Shown piece after piece: positions 11,791 to 23,800 of a DNA stretch of 64,000 nucleotides. The stretch lies in the NCBI RefSeq assembly GCF_001649575.2, contig NC_051452.1:8942405-9006404 (forward strand), read 5' to 3'. Position numbers and translations under genes: made by a program. The DNA is from Kryptolebias marmoratus (taxonomy: Eukaryota > Chordata > Actinopteri > Cyprinodontiformes > Rivulidae). The notes under the pieces were generated by a model. It saw only the letters and a list, made by a program, of their open reading frames with translations, was not told the origin of the DNA and did no database searches. Each line of letters starts with the position of its first letter. Position 1 is the stretch's first letter.

Positions 11791-12663
11791 TATAAGAAAG
11801 CCAGGCCTTAAACTGGATCAGTTCTTGGTACCATTTTTGCTTCTATGACAAATTTACCTGCGTCTCTGCTGGTGAACTTGTCTTTTCTTCCCTCTTTTCT
11901 GATTTGGGGTGAGATATTTTTATCAGCTCCGTGGGGTTTCTTTTTATTTTTTGTATCTCTGCCTCTGTCTTACTGCTCTTGTCAGCTCTCTGGCATATTT
12001 ACTTGCAAGTAAACCCAACCAAAAATATTTACAGGAGGCGTTTGACTGTAGTCGGCATTAAGGGAAGAGCGCCGTTTTGCTTCCAGTTGCACCTTAAATC
12101 CACCCGTCTGTCTGTCGGCGTGTTTGTGAAGGAAGTGGACGAGGTTGCTGGAGATGAAAGCGGGGTTCGGACCACGTGGTGCCGGTCACACTGGAGCCTC
12201 AGTCCTCTGTGTTTGTCTCTGAGTGCACCCCCCCCCCCCNCGTCCATCTGTCTGCGCGGCCTCAAAGAGACGTTTGTCCCAGCCACGAGGGTCGTTCAGA
12301 GTCCAAATGGAGACGGAGAGAGACCGGACACAAATGGACACTTGGACACTGAACGAGACACTTCGGGGTGCTTTAATCACTTTGCGCAATGAAGGACAAC
12401 AACTGAAGGACGAAACAGGCAGAGGGCTCTTTTGGTTTGTTTATTGCACATTTTAAGGCAAGACAAGCGATGCAGAAACTAATTTCTTCGCCTGAAAACA
12501 AAGCATCCAGCAGGTTTTGAAATGCAGAGCCCCAAATCTCCAGATTTGTGGCTCTCAGTAAAGTGTGACCACAACTAATGCAACATATCAAATGATTACT
12601 TTATTACCTTGATGTAAAAACAAAAAAAATCTGTTCAGAGCGAACAAAAATACCAATAAAATT
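11791..12663. other. non-coding, nothing recognised
   Basis: Moderately GC sequence at 12040-12330 with a poly-C run ending in a single N (12240), otherwise AT-rich. Open frames across the poly-C/N tract are not credible. Confidence 0.4.
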
Positions 12664-13153
12664 GCTTTTCTGGACAATAAATTCCTTGAAGTACAGAAAA
12701 AAATGGCTTTACGAAGCTCTTCTAACATTGGCATGACCTCTTAAAAAGGACCTCTTTATGGAGGGTTTGTTAATGCTTTATAAACAGGTTATAAATGAGT
12801 TTTTAAAAGCATTAACAATCATAAAACAGTTATAAAGCCCTAATTGTCTGGGGAGGTCAATGTTATGCACTTTTATTCATTCAGGTAAGTGTCATTGTTC
12901 CTAATCTGGTTGTTTTAATTACATTTTATTTGTAAGTTTTACTTGCAGGTAACCTGGCCAATGTTTAAGTTAAACTGAAGAAATGAATAAAAATGCATCA
13001 TTTGATCGTGCCTAACTCATTAATTAATCTGTAATAAAGCATTAATTAATCCTTTATGAAGGGGTCTTTATTAAGAAGTGATGCAAGTGTTAGTAAAGCT
13101 TAGTAAAGCCATTTTCTTCTGTTCTTTAAGGACTTAATTGTCCCGAAAAAGCT
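12664..13153. mobile_element. long foldback (palindromic) element, MITE-like
   Basis: The left arm from about 12664 (GCTTTTCTGGACAATAAA, then CAGAAAAAAATGGCTTTAC) pairs with the right arm ending about 13153 (GTAAAGCCATTTTCTTCTG, then TTAATTGTCCCGAAAAAGC). Pairing continues inward through TTAATGCTTTATAA / TAAAGCATTAATTAA and ATGCACTTTTATTCATTC / AATGAATAAAAATGCAT, so nearly all of the roughly 490 bp can fold on itself with mismatches. No coding capacity exists. Family and target duplication were not determined. Confidence 0.7.
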
Positions 13154-13224
13154 GTTTTATTTCTTCTTCTGTCAGAGTTTCTTGGATTTAAATGAAAGTA
13201 GTAGAGTGCATGTTGTGTTTGATG

Positions 13225-14041
13225 GAGGGCTGCAAAGAGGGGGAGAATTTCTGGAAACTTTCCATGGAAAGTTAAACCAGGAAATTTTGTAAATATCAAA
13301 AATTAGAAACTGTCCATGGGATTTCATGGGAATAAAATGGAAATAGGGGCAAATTTAAGCAAACTGCATCTTATCCAAAAAACAATATAAACTCTTTTTT
13401 TGTCAGAATGAGATGAGTTTATAAAAGTAACAAATTTAATGACCTAATTTTGATGCATCTCAATCAATCTTGAATGACACAACCTTTCACGAATAATGGA
13501 TTTTTACCATTTCTACACTCGTTTGCTTCTGTTATTTTGTAAATTCGTGTACTCAGCTCTGAACAAAAATATTAATGTGCTGTTTTTTTTCATGTTTTTT
13601 GTCTTTGTATTCACATAAAAACAGCAAAAATCAGCAAAGTGAGGATCTCAAAAAACACAGAAATGTCTAAATTTATGTACAGAAAGTGGCAATCTTTATT
13701 CATACAACTCTGAACAAAACTATTTACGTTATATGATCATTAATTTGACTTTTATTTACATAGAAGCTATTTGGTAAATTGCATTTCGCAACAAAACTTT
13801 TTACGTGTTAATGTTTCCATCTCTCCCTACATGTCCAGGTGACATTTGATCATTTTTAAGGGTGTGGTACCTCTTATTTCAATGTGCAGCAATGAAATCT
13901 GGTTGTTTTAGTAAAGATTATGCCAAAATATATTTGAAATCCCTGTTAACAGCCAACCTTAAATTTTCCTTAAGTCCAGGTTTATTCCCATTTATGGAAA
14001 GTTTCCAACTTTCATAATTCCCAGGTGTTTTTTCAACCCTC
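13225..14041. mobile_element. hAT-like non-autonomous element (candidate)
   Basis: The left end GAGGGCTGCAAA pairs with the right end TTTTTTCAACCCTC, and inner blocks GGAAACTTTCCAT / ATGGAAAGTTTCC also pair. The flanking 8-mers GTTTGATG (13217-13224) and ATTAGATG (14042-14049) agree at 6 of 8 positions, compatible with an aged 8-bp hAT target duplication. The interior has no transposase. Confidence 0.55.
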
Positions 14042-14049
14042 ATTAGATG

Positions 14050-14449
14050 TGGTCACACTTCGCTAAAAGCCCCAAATCTCCAGTTTTGGGGCAGACTTTG
14101 CACTGAACATTGCAATATTTCAGATTAAACACAAGGAATGCAGCGTACACAGGGAATTTTTGGGGTTACATAAACCGACGAGTCGCACTTCAGATCTGCA
14201 AAAATGAAACATTTATATTAGAGGAGTAATTTCAGTGAAAGATGTGACAATGTGACATCATGCGGAGGGGAAATGAGCAGAGAGATATATTTTTTTTATA
14301 AATCTACAGCTTCTATCCCTGAGCTTCACTGACAAAAATGTCTTTAGGTGGTGAGGATTATGGATTAATCTATAATAACTAGTGAAGGAGAAGAGAAAGG
14401 AAGAGGAAGAAACAGCCTCCCGAGCGTCTCCCATCCACTGCCTCATCAT
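14050..14449. other. non-coding, nothing recognised
   Basis: AT-rich sequence with no feature recognised. Confidence 0.4.
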
Positions 14450-14650
14450 CTAATGTTCCCGCTAATATTCCCAAATTATACCATTTAGACCTGTATCAGC
14501 GTCGGAGAATTAATCATCGTTTCTCTGACACTGCCCGTCCCCGGAGTTCATTAAATAAACTATTTCTCGCCGCTCTAATTTCTACAAGTTGTAGCCGTTT
14601 CTCTTCGGTCGCCTTTCCACCCCGCCCCGCCTTTTTTCCTTCATAATCTG
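14450..14650. promoter_or_regulatory. candidate conserved non-coding block
   Basis: Complex sequence with homeodomain-type cores (GAATTAATCATC, TCATTAAATAAAC, CTCTAATTTC) and no repeat or coding signal. This is the texture of developmental enhancers; the call is inference. Confidence 0.3.
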
Positions 14651-14764
14651 TTTATCCGTAAGTGTCACATTACATTTGCAAAGCAGCTGGAGGGAGGGTG
14701 GGGGGGGACCACTGCCATCTTGTATGGAGGGGCTTCAGCGTGATTACCCGGCCTCGTATTTGGG

Positions 14765-14770
<6 letters not shown>

Positions 14771-14811
<41 letters not shown>
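14771..14811. repeat. (CT)n microsatellite
   Basis: About 20 uninterrupted CT dinucleotides. Confidence 0.97.
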
Positions 14812-14813
<2 letters not shown>

Positions 14814-15059
14814 GCTCGTCAAATCCTTTGATCTGAACTGTCTTCATAATCACTTCAAAAAGTCTTCCTGAGAGCGTGAGGGCTTTACAAATGGGCTGCA
14901 CCGAGCCGCACTTGTCTAGGTGCTGATTTTCTGTCTGCTTTGGGATTTCTGAGTCCACCCCCCCCAATTACATTTTGTTTTGTCAGAAAACGTGGTCCTG
15001 TTTGACCTTTTTAAGTTCTGCTACTAAAAGCGTAAATTCACGTCGTCTCCATTCACACA

Positions 15060-15890
15060 ATGTGTGTTTTCGCTTTTATGTGCAAAAATCTCACGAACCG
15101 GTGAGCTGTATTTATTGAAACTCTCACAAAGTAAACGTTGGATGTGCATCTACAGCTGATTAACCTGAGAAGACGACCTGATTCAATATGGCCGCCACAG
15201 CTGATCAAACTCATCGAACATGAAAATGGCTACAACTCAGTCAATTTTACATATACGGAGCTCAAATTTGGTGTGGTAGTAGCCGAGACTGATCCACAAC
15301 AGATAATCCGAGTGCTTCACATTCTGCGACAGCTTCGCTTCAAACATTGACATTAAATTTTGGAGTCGACACTGTCTGTCTGTTAGCAAAATATCTCATG
15401 AACCACTCTACGGAGTTTTATGAAACTTTCAGGAAAAAAGTCATGAGTTGTACCTCTACAAATGATTAACTGTTGGAGTCAGCCCAATTCAAGATGGCCG
15501 CCACAGCCAACTGGCTTTTAAGAACCCAAAAATGGCTCTAATGCAGTCAATTTTAGAGACTGCGTGGTAAAATTTGGTGTTGTAGAAGCTGAGACGGATC
15601 CCCAACACGTACTCTGAGCTCAAACCAATCGTGTAAGATCTTCGTTTAAAACTTTGCCATTAACGATTGGAGTAAACTCGGTTTGTCTGTTAGTAAAATA
15701 TCTCGTAAACCGCTGAACAGATTTAAATAAAACTTTCACTAAGTATTCACTGGATGTGCATCTACAACTGATTAACCTTTAGAGCCAACCCGGTTCAATA
15801 TGGCCGCTGTAGCCAACTGAACTCAGTCAGTTAAACAGATTTTAAAGTAAAATTTTTAGCTGAGAATCATTCACAACACATCCTCTTAAC
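15060..15890 (+). repeat. R300 repeat, three tandem units
   Basis: Units begin near 15078 (degenerate), at 15380 and at 15687, steps of about 302 and 307 bp. Central blocks (CAATATGGCCGCCACAGC, CAAGATGGCCGCCACAGCC, CAATATGGCCGCTGTAGCC) and third blocks are in the fixed order. The last unit is degraded beyond 15870. Confidence 0.88.
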
Positions 15891-17805
15891 ATAAGGTGAT
15901 CTTAGTTTGCTAGGTTTGTCATTTTGTTTTCCAAAATAAGTCGAGACGCTTCCAAATTTATATAAAAACAAACCAATAATCTGAAAATCACATCCAGTAT
16001 GTACTTTAAAATGCTACAAAAACACCAAATTTAATGTTGAAACATGAACTTTTAAACATCTTACAGCTAATGGGGTTTATGAGCAAGCAGAAGATGAGAG
16101 GATTGTTTTTTCCTTTCCTGAAAGGATAAGTTCTTCTGCAACTTTTGCAATAATTTTGTGAAAAAGGAAAAATAAAATCCTCTCAATGTGACCTGATCCC
16201 AACCAAACAACTGTGAGACAACGTGGGGAAACATTACAAGCGTTTAAAATAAGTGGAACGGTGTCTAATTTAAAGAGCGGACACATTAAATTGACTAGAA
16301 GTTTTAAATAACCTTTGAACTTTTAAGAAACTCAGTTTTTTTATGCTGTTTTTCCAACACCCCTAAAATGTGACTCCGTTCTTCGTCCTTTTTTCACAAA
16401 TTCACAAAGACGAAACATTTTGGATTAATAAAAAATGTGAATACAGTCAAGTTGGGTATGTATCGATGACACATTCAGTTTTAGAAAGTGATCGCAAAGT
16501 TGCAGAACAATTTGTCCTTTCATAATAAACGTTCAGAAAATCCCTCTTTTAAACCCAGCCATGTTACGAATGAACCCCATGAGCTGTAAGGAGTTTAACT
16601 CGTCTTTTTTAAAACTAAAATCTCATTTTTAACATCAGGCTTGCTGCTTTTGTACCGTTTTCTGTTAAATATCAGATGTTGCGATTGTTTATGTGGCAGT
16701 TTTAAAGCATTTTGACCACAGCTTTAATGGACATATTGTCATTCAACACATTCGATATCAATATTGCAAAGAATTGCGATAAATTACAGACATCAGCTGC
16801 AGGCCAGCAGACCTTAAATAGTCTTAGCTGGTTTGGATGATAGTGACTGAATTGTTAAATAACATAGAAGGAAGTAAAAAGATGTGGGATTATCGCAGTT
16901 TATATTAGAATCTCAATATTCAATAATATCACGATTGTTTGCTTTCCTCATAATAAGCTGCACTGCTTCAGGTTCTACCTCCTGAGTCGGGGATTTATCT
17001 GTTTTTCCTCAGAAACCTGCATTTTCTGTACTTTGTCATCATGCGCCTCTAAAACGGCCTCAATTTACGGTTTTGGGGTTTCTCCAAATTGTCCTTGTCG
17101 GTTGTAGGCTGCGAAAAGGACAGATTAATCTCCTCTCGAGCCACGTGTAGACCGTTTATTTGTTCCCTGTGATGGGATTATTCCCTGCTTTCTTTTACAG
17201 CCGCTGGATATTAGCCAGACCCATAAATCTGACCCCTGCCGGGCTGAACTTAAAGAACGTAGAAGGAGTTAAAGTGTGAGACATCATTTTTAGTCTGTGG
17301 GATAGGAAACAAAACAAAAGAAAAAGACGGAGAAACAACCGGACATCTTTATTTATCTACAGCTCAAAATATGACTAAAAGATTGAGAGAAATGGAGAAA
17401 ACTTGACTTTGGTTGACTTTCAGGCTCTGTCCGAGAGCCTAAAAGTCTACAAATAGAGGTAAAACTAAACATATTTTGAATTATTAACAAATAATCTAAG
17501 TCCAGAATCCGTCGCCTTGTTTTCGTCCATTTAAGTGAAGCACAAAGCTCATTATCTGATGCAAACATTTTTTTTTTTCCACGCAGCAGCAGAAGCTTGT
17601 AGATCTGTTGGTTTAGGGCTGCATTTGTGGCCATCCGGTGAAGGTCTTGCTCATTTCAGCAAAACAAACCCCAATCTGCACAACTGTACAGCTAATCTGA
17701 CCTGCCTAAGAAACAGATTGCTTTAATCTGAATAAAACTAACACAAATTATAGACGCCTTATTTAGGTTTTTTAAAAATAAATTGCTAACATCTATTTTC
17801 AAAAC
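15891..17805. other. AT-rich non-coding stretch
   Basis: No gene or recognised repeat. Short minus-strand frames show no family resemblance. Confidence 0.5.
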
Positions 17806-17820
17806 ATGCAAATCATTGTT
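17806..17820 (+). promoter_or_regulatory. POU octamer abutting a SOX-type site
   Basis: ATGCAAATCATTGTT: an exact octamer (17806-17813) immediately followed by CATTGTT (17814-17820), a SOX consensus. POU3F and SOXB1 factors are known partners in neural progenitors. Position relative to pou3f3 is about 17 kb upstream. Confidence 0.45.
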
Positions 17821-17934
17821 TAAAACATAGCATGGCTTTTTGTTTTTCGTGCTCCCCTTTTTTATTATTATTATTTTTATAGATGACTAAAATAAAGCGT
17901 GTAAAGCATCAAAAATTGTCATTGTGCAGTTAAT

Positions 17935-18130
17935 ATCATTAGCAGGGCCGTGCTCCAGTGAAACGATCAGCTCGCGCAGAGCGGCGAAGGCAACCGGGGT
18001 TTGCTGCTGACATAATGAAGCACAAGCGATTGTAATTCTATCTTGAGCGAAGCCGCTGCGTGGGTGTGCGTGGCCTTACAATTACAGCACGCTTTGCAGC
18101 CGTCTCTCCCCGTCTCCTGTCTCTACCTGT
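17935..18130. promoter_or_regulatory. candidate conserved non-coding block
   Basis: Complex sequence with GATTGTAATTCTATC and CTTACAATTACAGCAC, two ATTGTAAT/ATTACAAT-like cores in opposite orientation, in a CpG-containing context. No ORF or repeat explains it. Confidence 0.35.
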
Positions 18131-18316
18131 TCGGATTTACTGCCTGAGCCCCGGAGGATTCTGGGTACTCTGCTCAGTTTGTTTGTTTGTTGGGTTTAGT
18201 GTGTTTCTGGTTTTCTACCAGAGGATCAAGAGCTGAAACGGCCAACGCTGGCCTTTCAGTGTGTTTTAATATCCTGCCCTTGTTGCCTCCTAGATTCCCC
18301 TCATCTTCCAGTGTGC

Positions 18317-18381
18317 GATGGATGGATGGATGGATGGATGGATGGATGGATGGATGGATGGATGGATGGATGGATGGATGG
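18317..18381. repeat. (GATG)n microsatellite
   Basis: Sixteen GATG tetranucleotides. Apparent MDGW/IHPS protein repeats on the two strands are translations of this tract. Confidence 0.97.
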
Positions 18382-18461
18382 AGGTGGGAGCTGTGTCTGA
18401 GGCAGCACGGGGAGGTGAGGAGGTGTACCACCATCGCCACCCCCATCTCGCTCCGCTCTTC

Positions 18462-18478
18462 AACAATAGCATTTGCAT
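18462..18478 (+). promoter_or_regulatory. SOX-type site next to POU octamer
   Basis: AACAATAGCATTTGCATAT: AACAATA at 18462-18468, then an exact octamer ATTTGCAT at 18471-18478. It has the same relative orientation as the composite at 17806, with two extra bases between the sites. Confidence 0.45.
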
Positions 18479-18548
18479 ATTTTTATGCTCCGTCTTCCTC
18501 TGCCTCTCTCTCTCTCTCAAAGAAAACAGCCCGGAGCGTGAAAATACT

Positions 18549-18571
18549 CCAGCAGCAGCAGCAGCAGCAGG
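18549..18571. repeat. (CAG)n microsatellite
   Basis: About seven CAG triplets inside a GC-rich stretch (18400-18740). It is not in a credible coding frame. Confidence 0.9.
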
Positions 18572-18749
18572 CGTGCGGAGGGAAACGGAAGCCGGGGAGA
18601 CGGCGTGGCCGCTTTCTGCTGGGGGAGGAACAACGGTGCCGGCGCCTACACACGCTTCACACTTTACACACAAGGCAGGGCCCTTACCTCCACAGAGGGG
18701 GTGTGTGTGTGTGCGCATGTGTGTCGGGGGGGAGGGATGGGAGATGAGC

Positions 18750-21700
18750 AGGGAGCGTCACTGGAGGACCAAAGTTTGTATTTCTGCGTTTTATGGGCAC
18801 TCCTGAAAGACAGAAACGAGACAAAAAAGTCCAAATTTAGAATCAGAGTGGGTAAAAAAAGAAAAACAATCATCTCCTACAAATCTTTCTTTAATACTGT
18901 ACTTTTATTTATTAAAAAAATAAAAGACCCACAGATCACATAAAGCAGTGGAAAACTCTTCAGCTTGTTTAGATCTGTCTTTTTGCTCTGAGTCAATAAT
19001 AACGTAATATAATAATTATTCTGGAGTTCGTAACGATCAGGTTTACTAATATGACAGAAAATCTTCATTTTCTTTAGCTTTCCCCTCTTCATATTCCTTT
19101 AACTCATTCATAAATCATTCCCTGATTTGTTCGTAGTGTAAATTTGTTTAAATAAATCCCTTTTAAACTGAAACATTTAGTTTCTAACGTGATTTCGGGG
19201 CCTTCAACTTACAAAAACAGTGACAAGCGCGAACTGAGCTAAAGCTAACTCCAGTTGTTTGGGCTTATTCTTCTCTATTTGTTACATATTTAAGAAAAAA
19301 ATGAACAGAATGCTCAAACCTTTCAATGCAATTCATGCCTAAAACATCTGTGACTTCAGCTCATGTTTAATTAAAGTAGCAGGAATTTAAAATATGCATT
19401 TGTTAGAGATGGACTTGTCTAAAAAGTTCACCCACAGTTACAAATGTTGCCAAATTTAGCTAAATTGTGTCTCCTTTAAGTAGTTTGCTCCTTTTATATC
19501 AACTTTTGCAGACTGGGCAAAAGAGAAACTAAACTGGCAGCATGGATAAGTTTTATTTGAGCGGTTAAATAAGTGTTTTATAAAACAAAGTCCAAAATGC
19601 TATGTCGATAAATGCAGGCTGAGATTTATAAGCTAACTCTGGCATGCAACAAAAACCTTTACTGTTTGTCGTTACAGTGAAAAGCTGGTTGATTTGTGTT
19701 TTTTATAGCTGCTTTTTTAGGAAATTCGGGAAAGGACACTCAGCTGGGGTTGGTTTCATTCTTTAAACACAGTTTTAACCCTCGTCAAAGTCTGATAAGT
19801 TCAACACAGCCTGGAAAGGAGCATCTTTTGTTGCTTGTTTTTAACTTAATAAACATCAATCAACCAAGTAGTTGTGAAAGAAATAAAATCAAACTTCTGG
19901 TTAAGACTGTATTCATCAAGAATGGCGGGTTGCATCTTTAGAAAGTGAAGAAAATAAAAATAATTGGAAACAATTGTCAGGTTAATTGGAGAGGAAAGGA
20001 ACAAAAATTGTGTTTTTTAAATCGGTAATTGTCAGTAACCTGACATGGAATAAGAATAAAAAGATGCATATAAACCCACAGCAACAGGAGATATTTATTT
20101 AAATATTGTGCTCGGTTTAAATCAGAAGCCAAATAAAAAGACGAGTCTGAAGGTTTTAAAGTCTCTGGAGTCTGAGCTGAAAGGTAAAACTGTTACCGTA
20201 AGTTTGTGGGGTCTACATGCAAACATGCAAGTTATAAAATAAATACTTTAAAACAACCGATCTCTGCTCAGACAGGATTATTTTGGAGAGATTGTAACCT
20301 ACAGGGTGCCTAATCTGTCTGTGAAGCTGCAAATGATGATCAGATGAACCCAAAATCTTTCTGCGTTCATAACAAATGTTTAAAAGACACTTTAAGATTA
20401 ATTATGATTGTAGAATAATTACAAGTTAGACTTTTATATGTAGCAATAGACAATAAAGTACATGTGGTCTAAATGATTAAATGATGCTTTTATTTAATCT
20501 GAGAGGATTAAAATTTATATTTTACAGTTTAACTAACCTGCATCTACTTTTGTAACATAGTTTTGACTATATATGTTTTAAAAGGAGGTTAAACAGTGAG
20601 TTTGGTGGAAAGTTTCCTTTGTTTTGAAGTTGGTCGTTGCTCTTCTCTGATTGGTCCATTCTGGGAGGTTTTTAATTAAAAACAAACACACCTGGGAGGT
20701 AAGGTTGTTTGTGGTCCTGCTGTTGTGGAAACAGGCGACAGGAATCCCTTTTTCTGTGTTTTACGTGAACATTTTAAAGCTTTTAGTGCTTCAAATAACT
20801 GTTGGTTGAACGGACTTCAGAATTATTTATAAAGGGTCATAAAATCTGCTCGTTTTGATTTCGAAACATTTGGATTTAGTTTTCAGAGTAAAGCCTTTCT
20901 GTACTCTACAATTATACAAAGAACTTTAATATTTGCTAATGAAATAACTGAAATTAAATAGGATTTTTGTGCTAACAGAGTTCTTATCACTATATATTCA
21001 TTAAATGTTGTAAGTATACAACAATTCGTTGGACGTAAAAATCTGTTTTACATTCATAACTTTAGACAGTTTAGGATATTTTGATCCATTCCTCCATTTT
21101 AATTTTCCTTTTGTGCTGGAACATCTTGAACATACTAAATGTCCAGAAATATAAATATATATTGAAAAACTTTGACAGATTTCTTGTTCCAGTAGTGCAT
21201 TTTTTTTTTTTTTTACATTTATTGTATGTTTCTGTTTTTCATTTATCTCTAAACATTACAGATTGTTTTATCTTTAAATGTGTCTGATTAAACTGCATTA
21301 AACCTAAATTTCTGAACTCTAATCCTCCTAAAAGAGAATTATTTTCACATCATTACATCCTGGGCACGTTTATTCACTAAAAGAAACTTCTAGTTTGAAT
21401 TTAAAAAAGACCTCCTAATGCTGTTTTTGTCTAAACACCAGCTCTTACCGAGACATTTGAAGCATAAAACGGTCTTTCTTGTCTCTTTTTTTGGGCTCTG
21501 AAGTCGTTACTTGTGTTGTTTCTGAGCCTACGAGTCACATTCATGGAAATATCTGCGGCCGGTTCAGTTTGACCCATATATCTGCTCGTAAAACTACTTG
21601 TTAATGCAAACAATGTGTGGCCATGCTAACGGAGCCGTAGCAGCATGGAGCTGCGCTCAGAGAGTGCTGCACACAGCTTGATTGGCAGATTGTTCCTTTT

Positions 21701-21800
21701 AAAAAGGCAGAAATCTTCAGGAAGCAACAGATGAGTCAGATTAATCGTTTTTCCACCGGTTTTTTGTGTTTCGAACGTGAAGAAGTCTGATCTGTTGCAG
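18750..21800. other. AT-rich non-coding stretch
   Basis: Over 3 kb without gene, RNA or recognised repeat. Short frames are AT-rich and have no family similarity. Confidence 0.5.
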
Positions 21801-23260
21801 AAAAGGCTCAGTTGATCATGAGCGGGTGGATCGCAGGTGGGTCCCGGGCTCCTGTGGGGTGCAGGTCTATCTGTATCCAGGTCTCGAAGACGCACGGGGA
21901 GAGGAAACGGCGGCGTTACGTAACGGCGGTGCTCGGCTCTCGGCGTGCCAGGAGTGGGGCTGAACTCCAGTCTCTGTGGCAGATGCTGACGACGCAACGA
22001 GACGCGCGTTAGTCGTTGCTTGTGCAGCGGGTGGGTTTGTGGGCTAATCCGAAAAGGTCCCCGACGAAACACGAAGCGTGCGAAACGCAGAGTTACGAGT
22101 TTAAAAGACAGTCAGCGGCTGCAGGCGGAACCGCAGAGAATGCTTCGCTAAGCTTCAAACCATGAAGGTTGCAGTCACAGGAGAGAGCTGCGTGTAATTG
22201 TGTTTTACATGACACCCTGCAGTATCTCAAAACAAGACGTCCCCGTGGAAGACCTTGATTTGGTGGAACGCAGTGGAAGATTTCAGCCCTTTTAGAAAGT
22301 TTGAATCAATGCGGATATAAATACCAGCATGTGTGTGGACGTATAGAAAAGTTTTGTCCCAAACCGACGGCGCATGTGTTGAATCTGACGCCACCTTTCA
22401 CACGGCGTGAAAATGATCTATATATCAAGAAGGAAAACCTGCTCAGGTTGTCTTCTGAGCAGACGCTTGGATGTGCCTCGTAGCAGAAAGAGGCGCACAT
22501 GTTTGGTGCACATGTTCTCCAGCAGCACCAGCTGACGGTGGACGACCCGCAGCCAAAAAGCTGAGAGGGATATTCGACTTGACAGTGCACGCTGAGGCAA
22601 TTCTCCAACAACAAAGTTCTATTGTGCTCTGCTCTGTGCGCCATTGTTTCATCCTCCTTTAACTGCTCGACATTCAGAGACCCGAAAGATCCCCTTTCGC
22701 GTTAAAAATAAAAAACAAGCACTCCTCAAAGGAACGCATTGGGTCCAGATCTTGTATGATCTGTTAGCGCTCAGGATATCTGTTGGGGATCAGTCTCAGC
22801 TACTGTCAGACCAAAATTTAGCTCAAAGTTGGTGGAGTAATGAAAGTTTTGATAAAATCCCCCCAGCAGTCCATGAGATAAGTACTTTGTTTGCCTTCCA
22901 AGGCGCCCCGGCAGTTAAAAACACGCCAAAGAGGTTTGCAGAGTAACTTCAACTCCCCCCGCCAGTTCAGTAACACACAGCGTTCCCTCGGCTGGTTTTG
23001 ACGCCTGCTGGTGGGTAATACGTGGGCGTGAGCTCAGAGGGGTCGGCGGCCAGCGTTGCGACCTCCTCAGAGCCGCTTTTGTGGCGGCGCCGGCTCGAAC
23101 CGCTCGCGCCAGGCCCGAACAAAGAGAGGCTCGGAGGAGACGGAGGGGCGGGAAGGGGCCTGGGAGCAGAGTGGTCAGTTTTATCAGGGATTCTGACATC
23201 TGGGGCCTCCACCTGCAACTTCCAGACTCACGAGTTAAAACTTGCTCAGATTTGGATTTT
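21801..23260. other. non-coding with GC-rich patches
   Basis: G+C and CpG rise at 21810-22130 and 22930-23200. The sequence is complex but has no convincing ORF, splice structure or known motif cluster. It could be regulatory or part of a non-coding transcript. Confidence 0.3.
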
Positions 23261-23567
23261 GTCCGTTTTTGTTGGCGCGTTTTCACAGTTAAAGGACGGC
23301 GTTTTATTAGACAACCTTTAAATTTGAGGACCTGCAGAAAAAACTTTTTTCTGACATTGTTTTGCAATCTAAATATCTCTGCATGCTTTATGCTATTTTA
23401 GCTACTCGTATATTAAAATGTTAATTTGACCCAGGAGATGGGTGCTATAACTTTTATACTTTATTTACAAATATTTTCTCCAAGGAAGTAAGTTGAGATC
23501 TTTAAATTTCTTTCAAAGCATTGTTCTCTTTGAGATCTGCTTCGGAAAACTGGCTTTATTTTTGTCG

Positions 23568-23800
23568 TCTTATGCTAATTCTAGCTTTTAGCTACTCTTT
23601 GCTGCTTTTAGCCTTTAGCTAGCCTTTTGAAACTTTTAGCTAGTTTTGCTTATTTTCACATTTAGTTAGCTTTATTGTTACCTATGGGTTTTAACTAACC
23701 TTTTGCATTCTTTGGTTTCAGCTAGCCTTTTGCTGCTTTTAGCTAATAGTGTGCTTTTTTTAGCTTTTAACAGCTAAATCGGGCTATTTTCAAACGTGTG
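23568..23800 (-). repeat. CTTTTAGCTAGC-type degenerate tandem repeat
   Basis: The words TTTTAGCTA, CTTTTAGC and TTTAGCTAGC recur irregularly about every 20-40 bp. They are the reverse complement of the AGCTAAAAG words that form the large array at 45.8-46.7 kb. Confidence 0.7.

Noticed and set aside
18187..18747. Frames of 142-186 codons with MDGWMDGW or IHPSIHPS repeats
   Set aside because: They are translations of the (GATG)16 microsatellite and neighbouring simple repeats.
23085..23110. tRNA B-box-like word GGCTCGAACC
   Set aside because: No cloverleaf could be built around it; the same holds for GGTTTCGAACAG near 50303.
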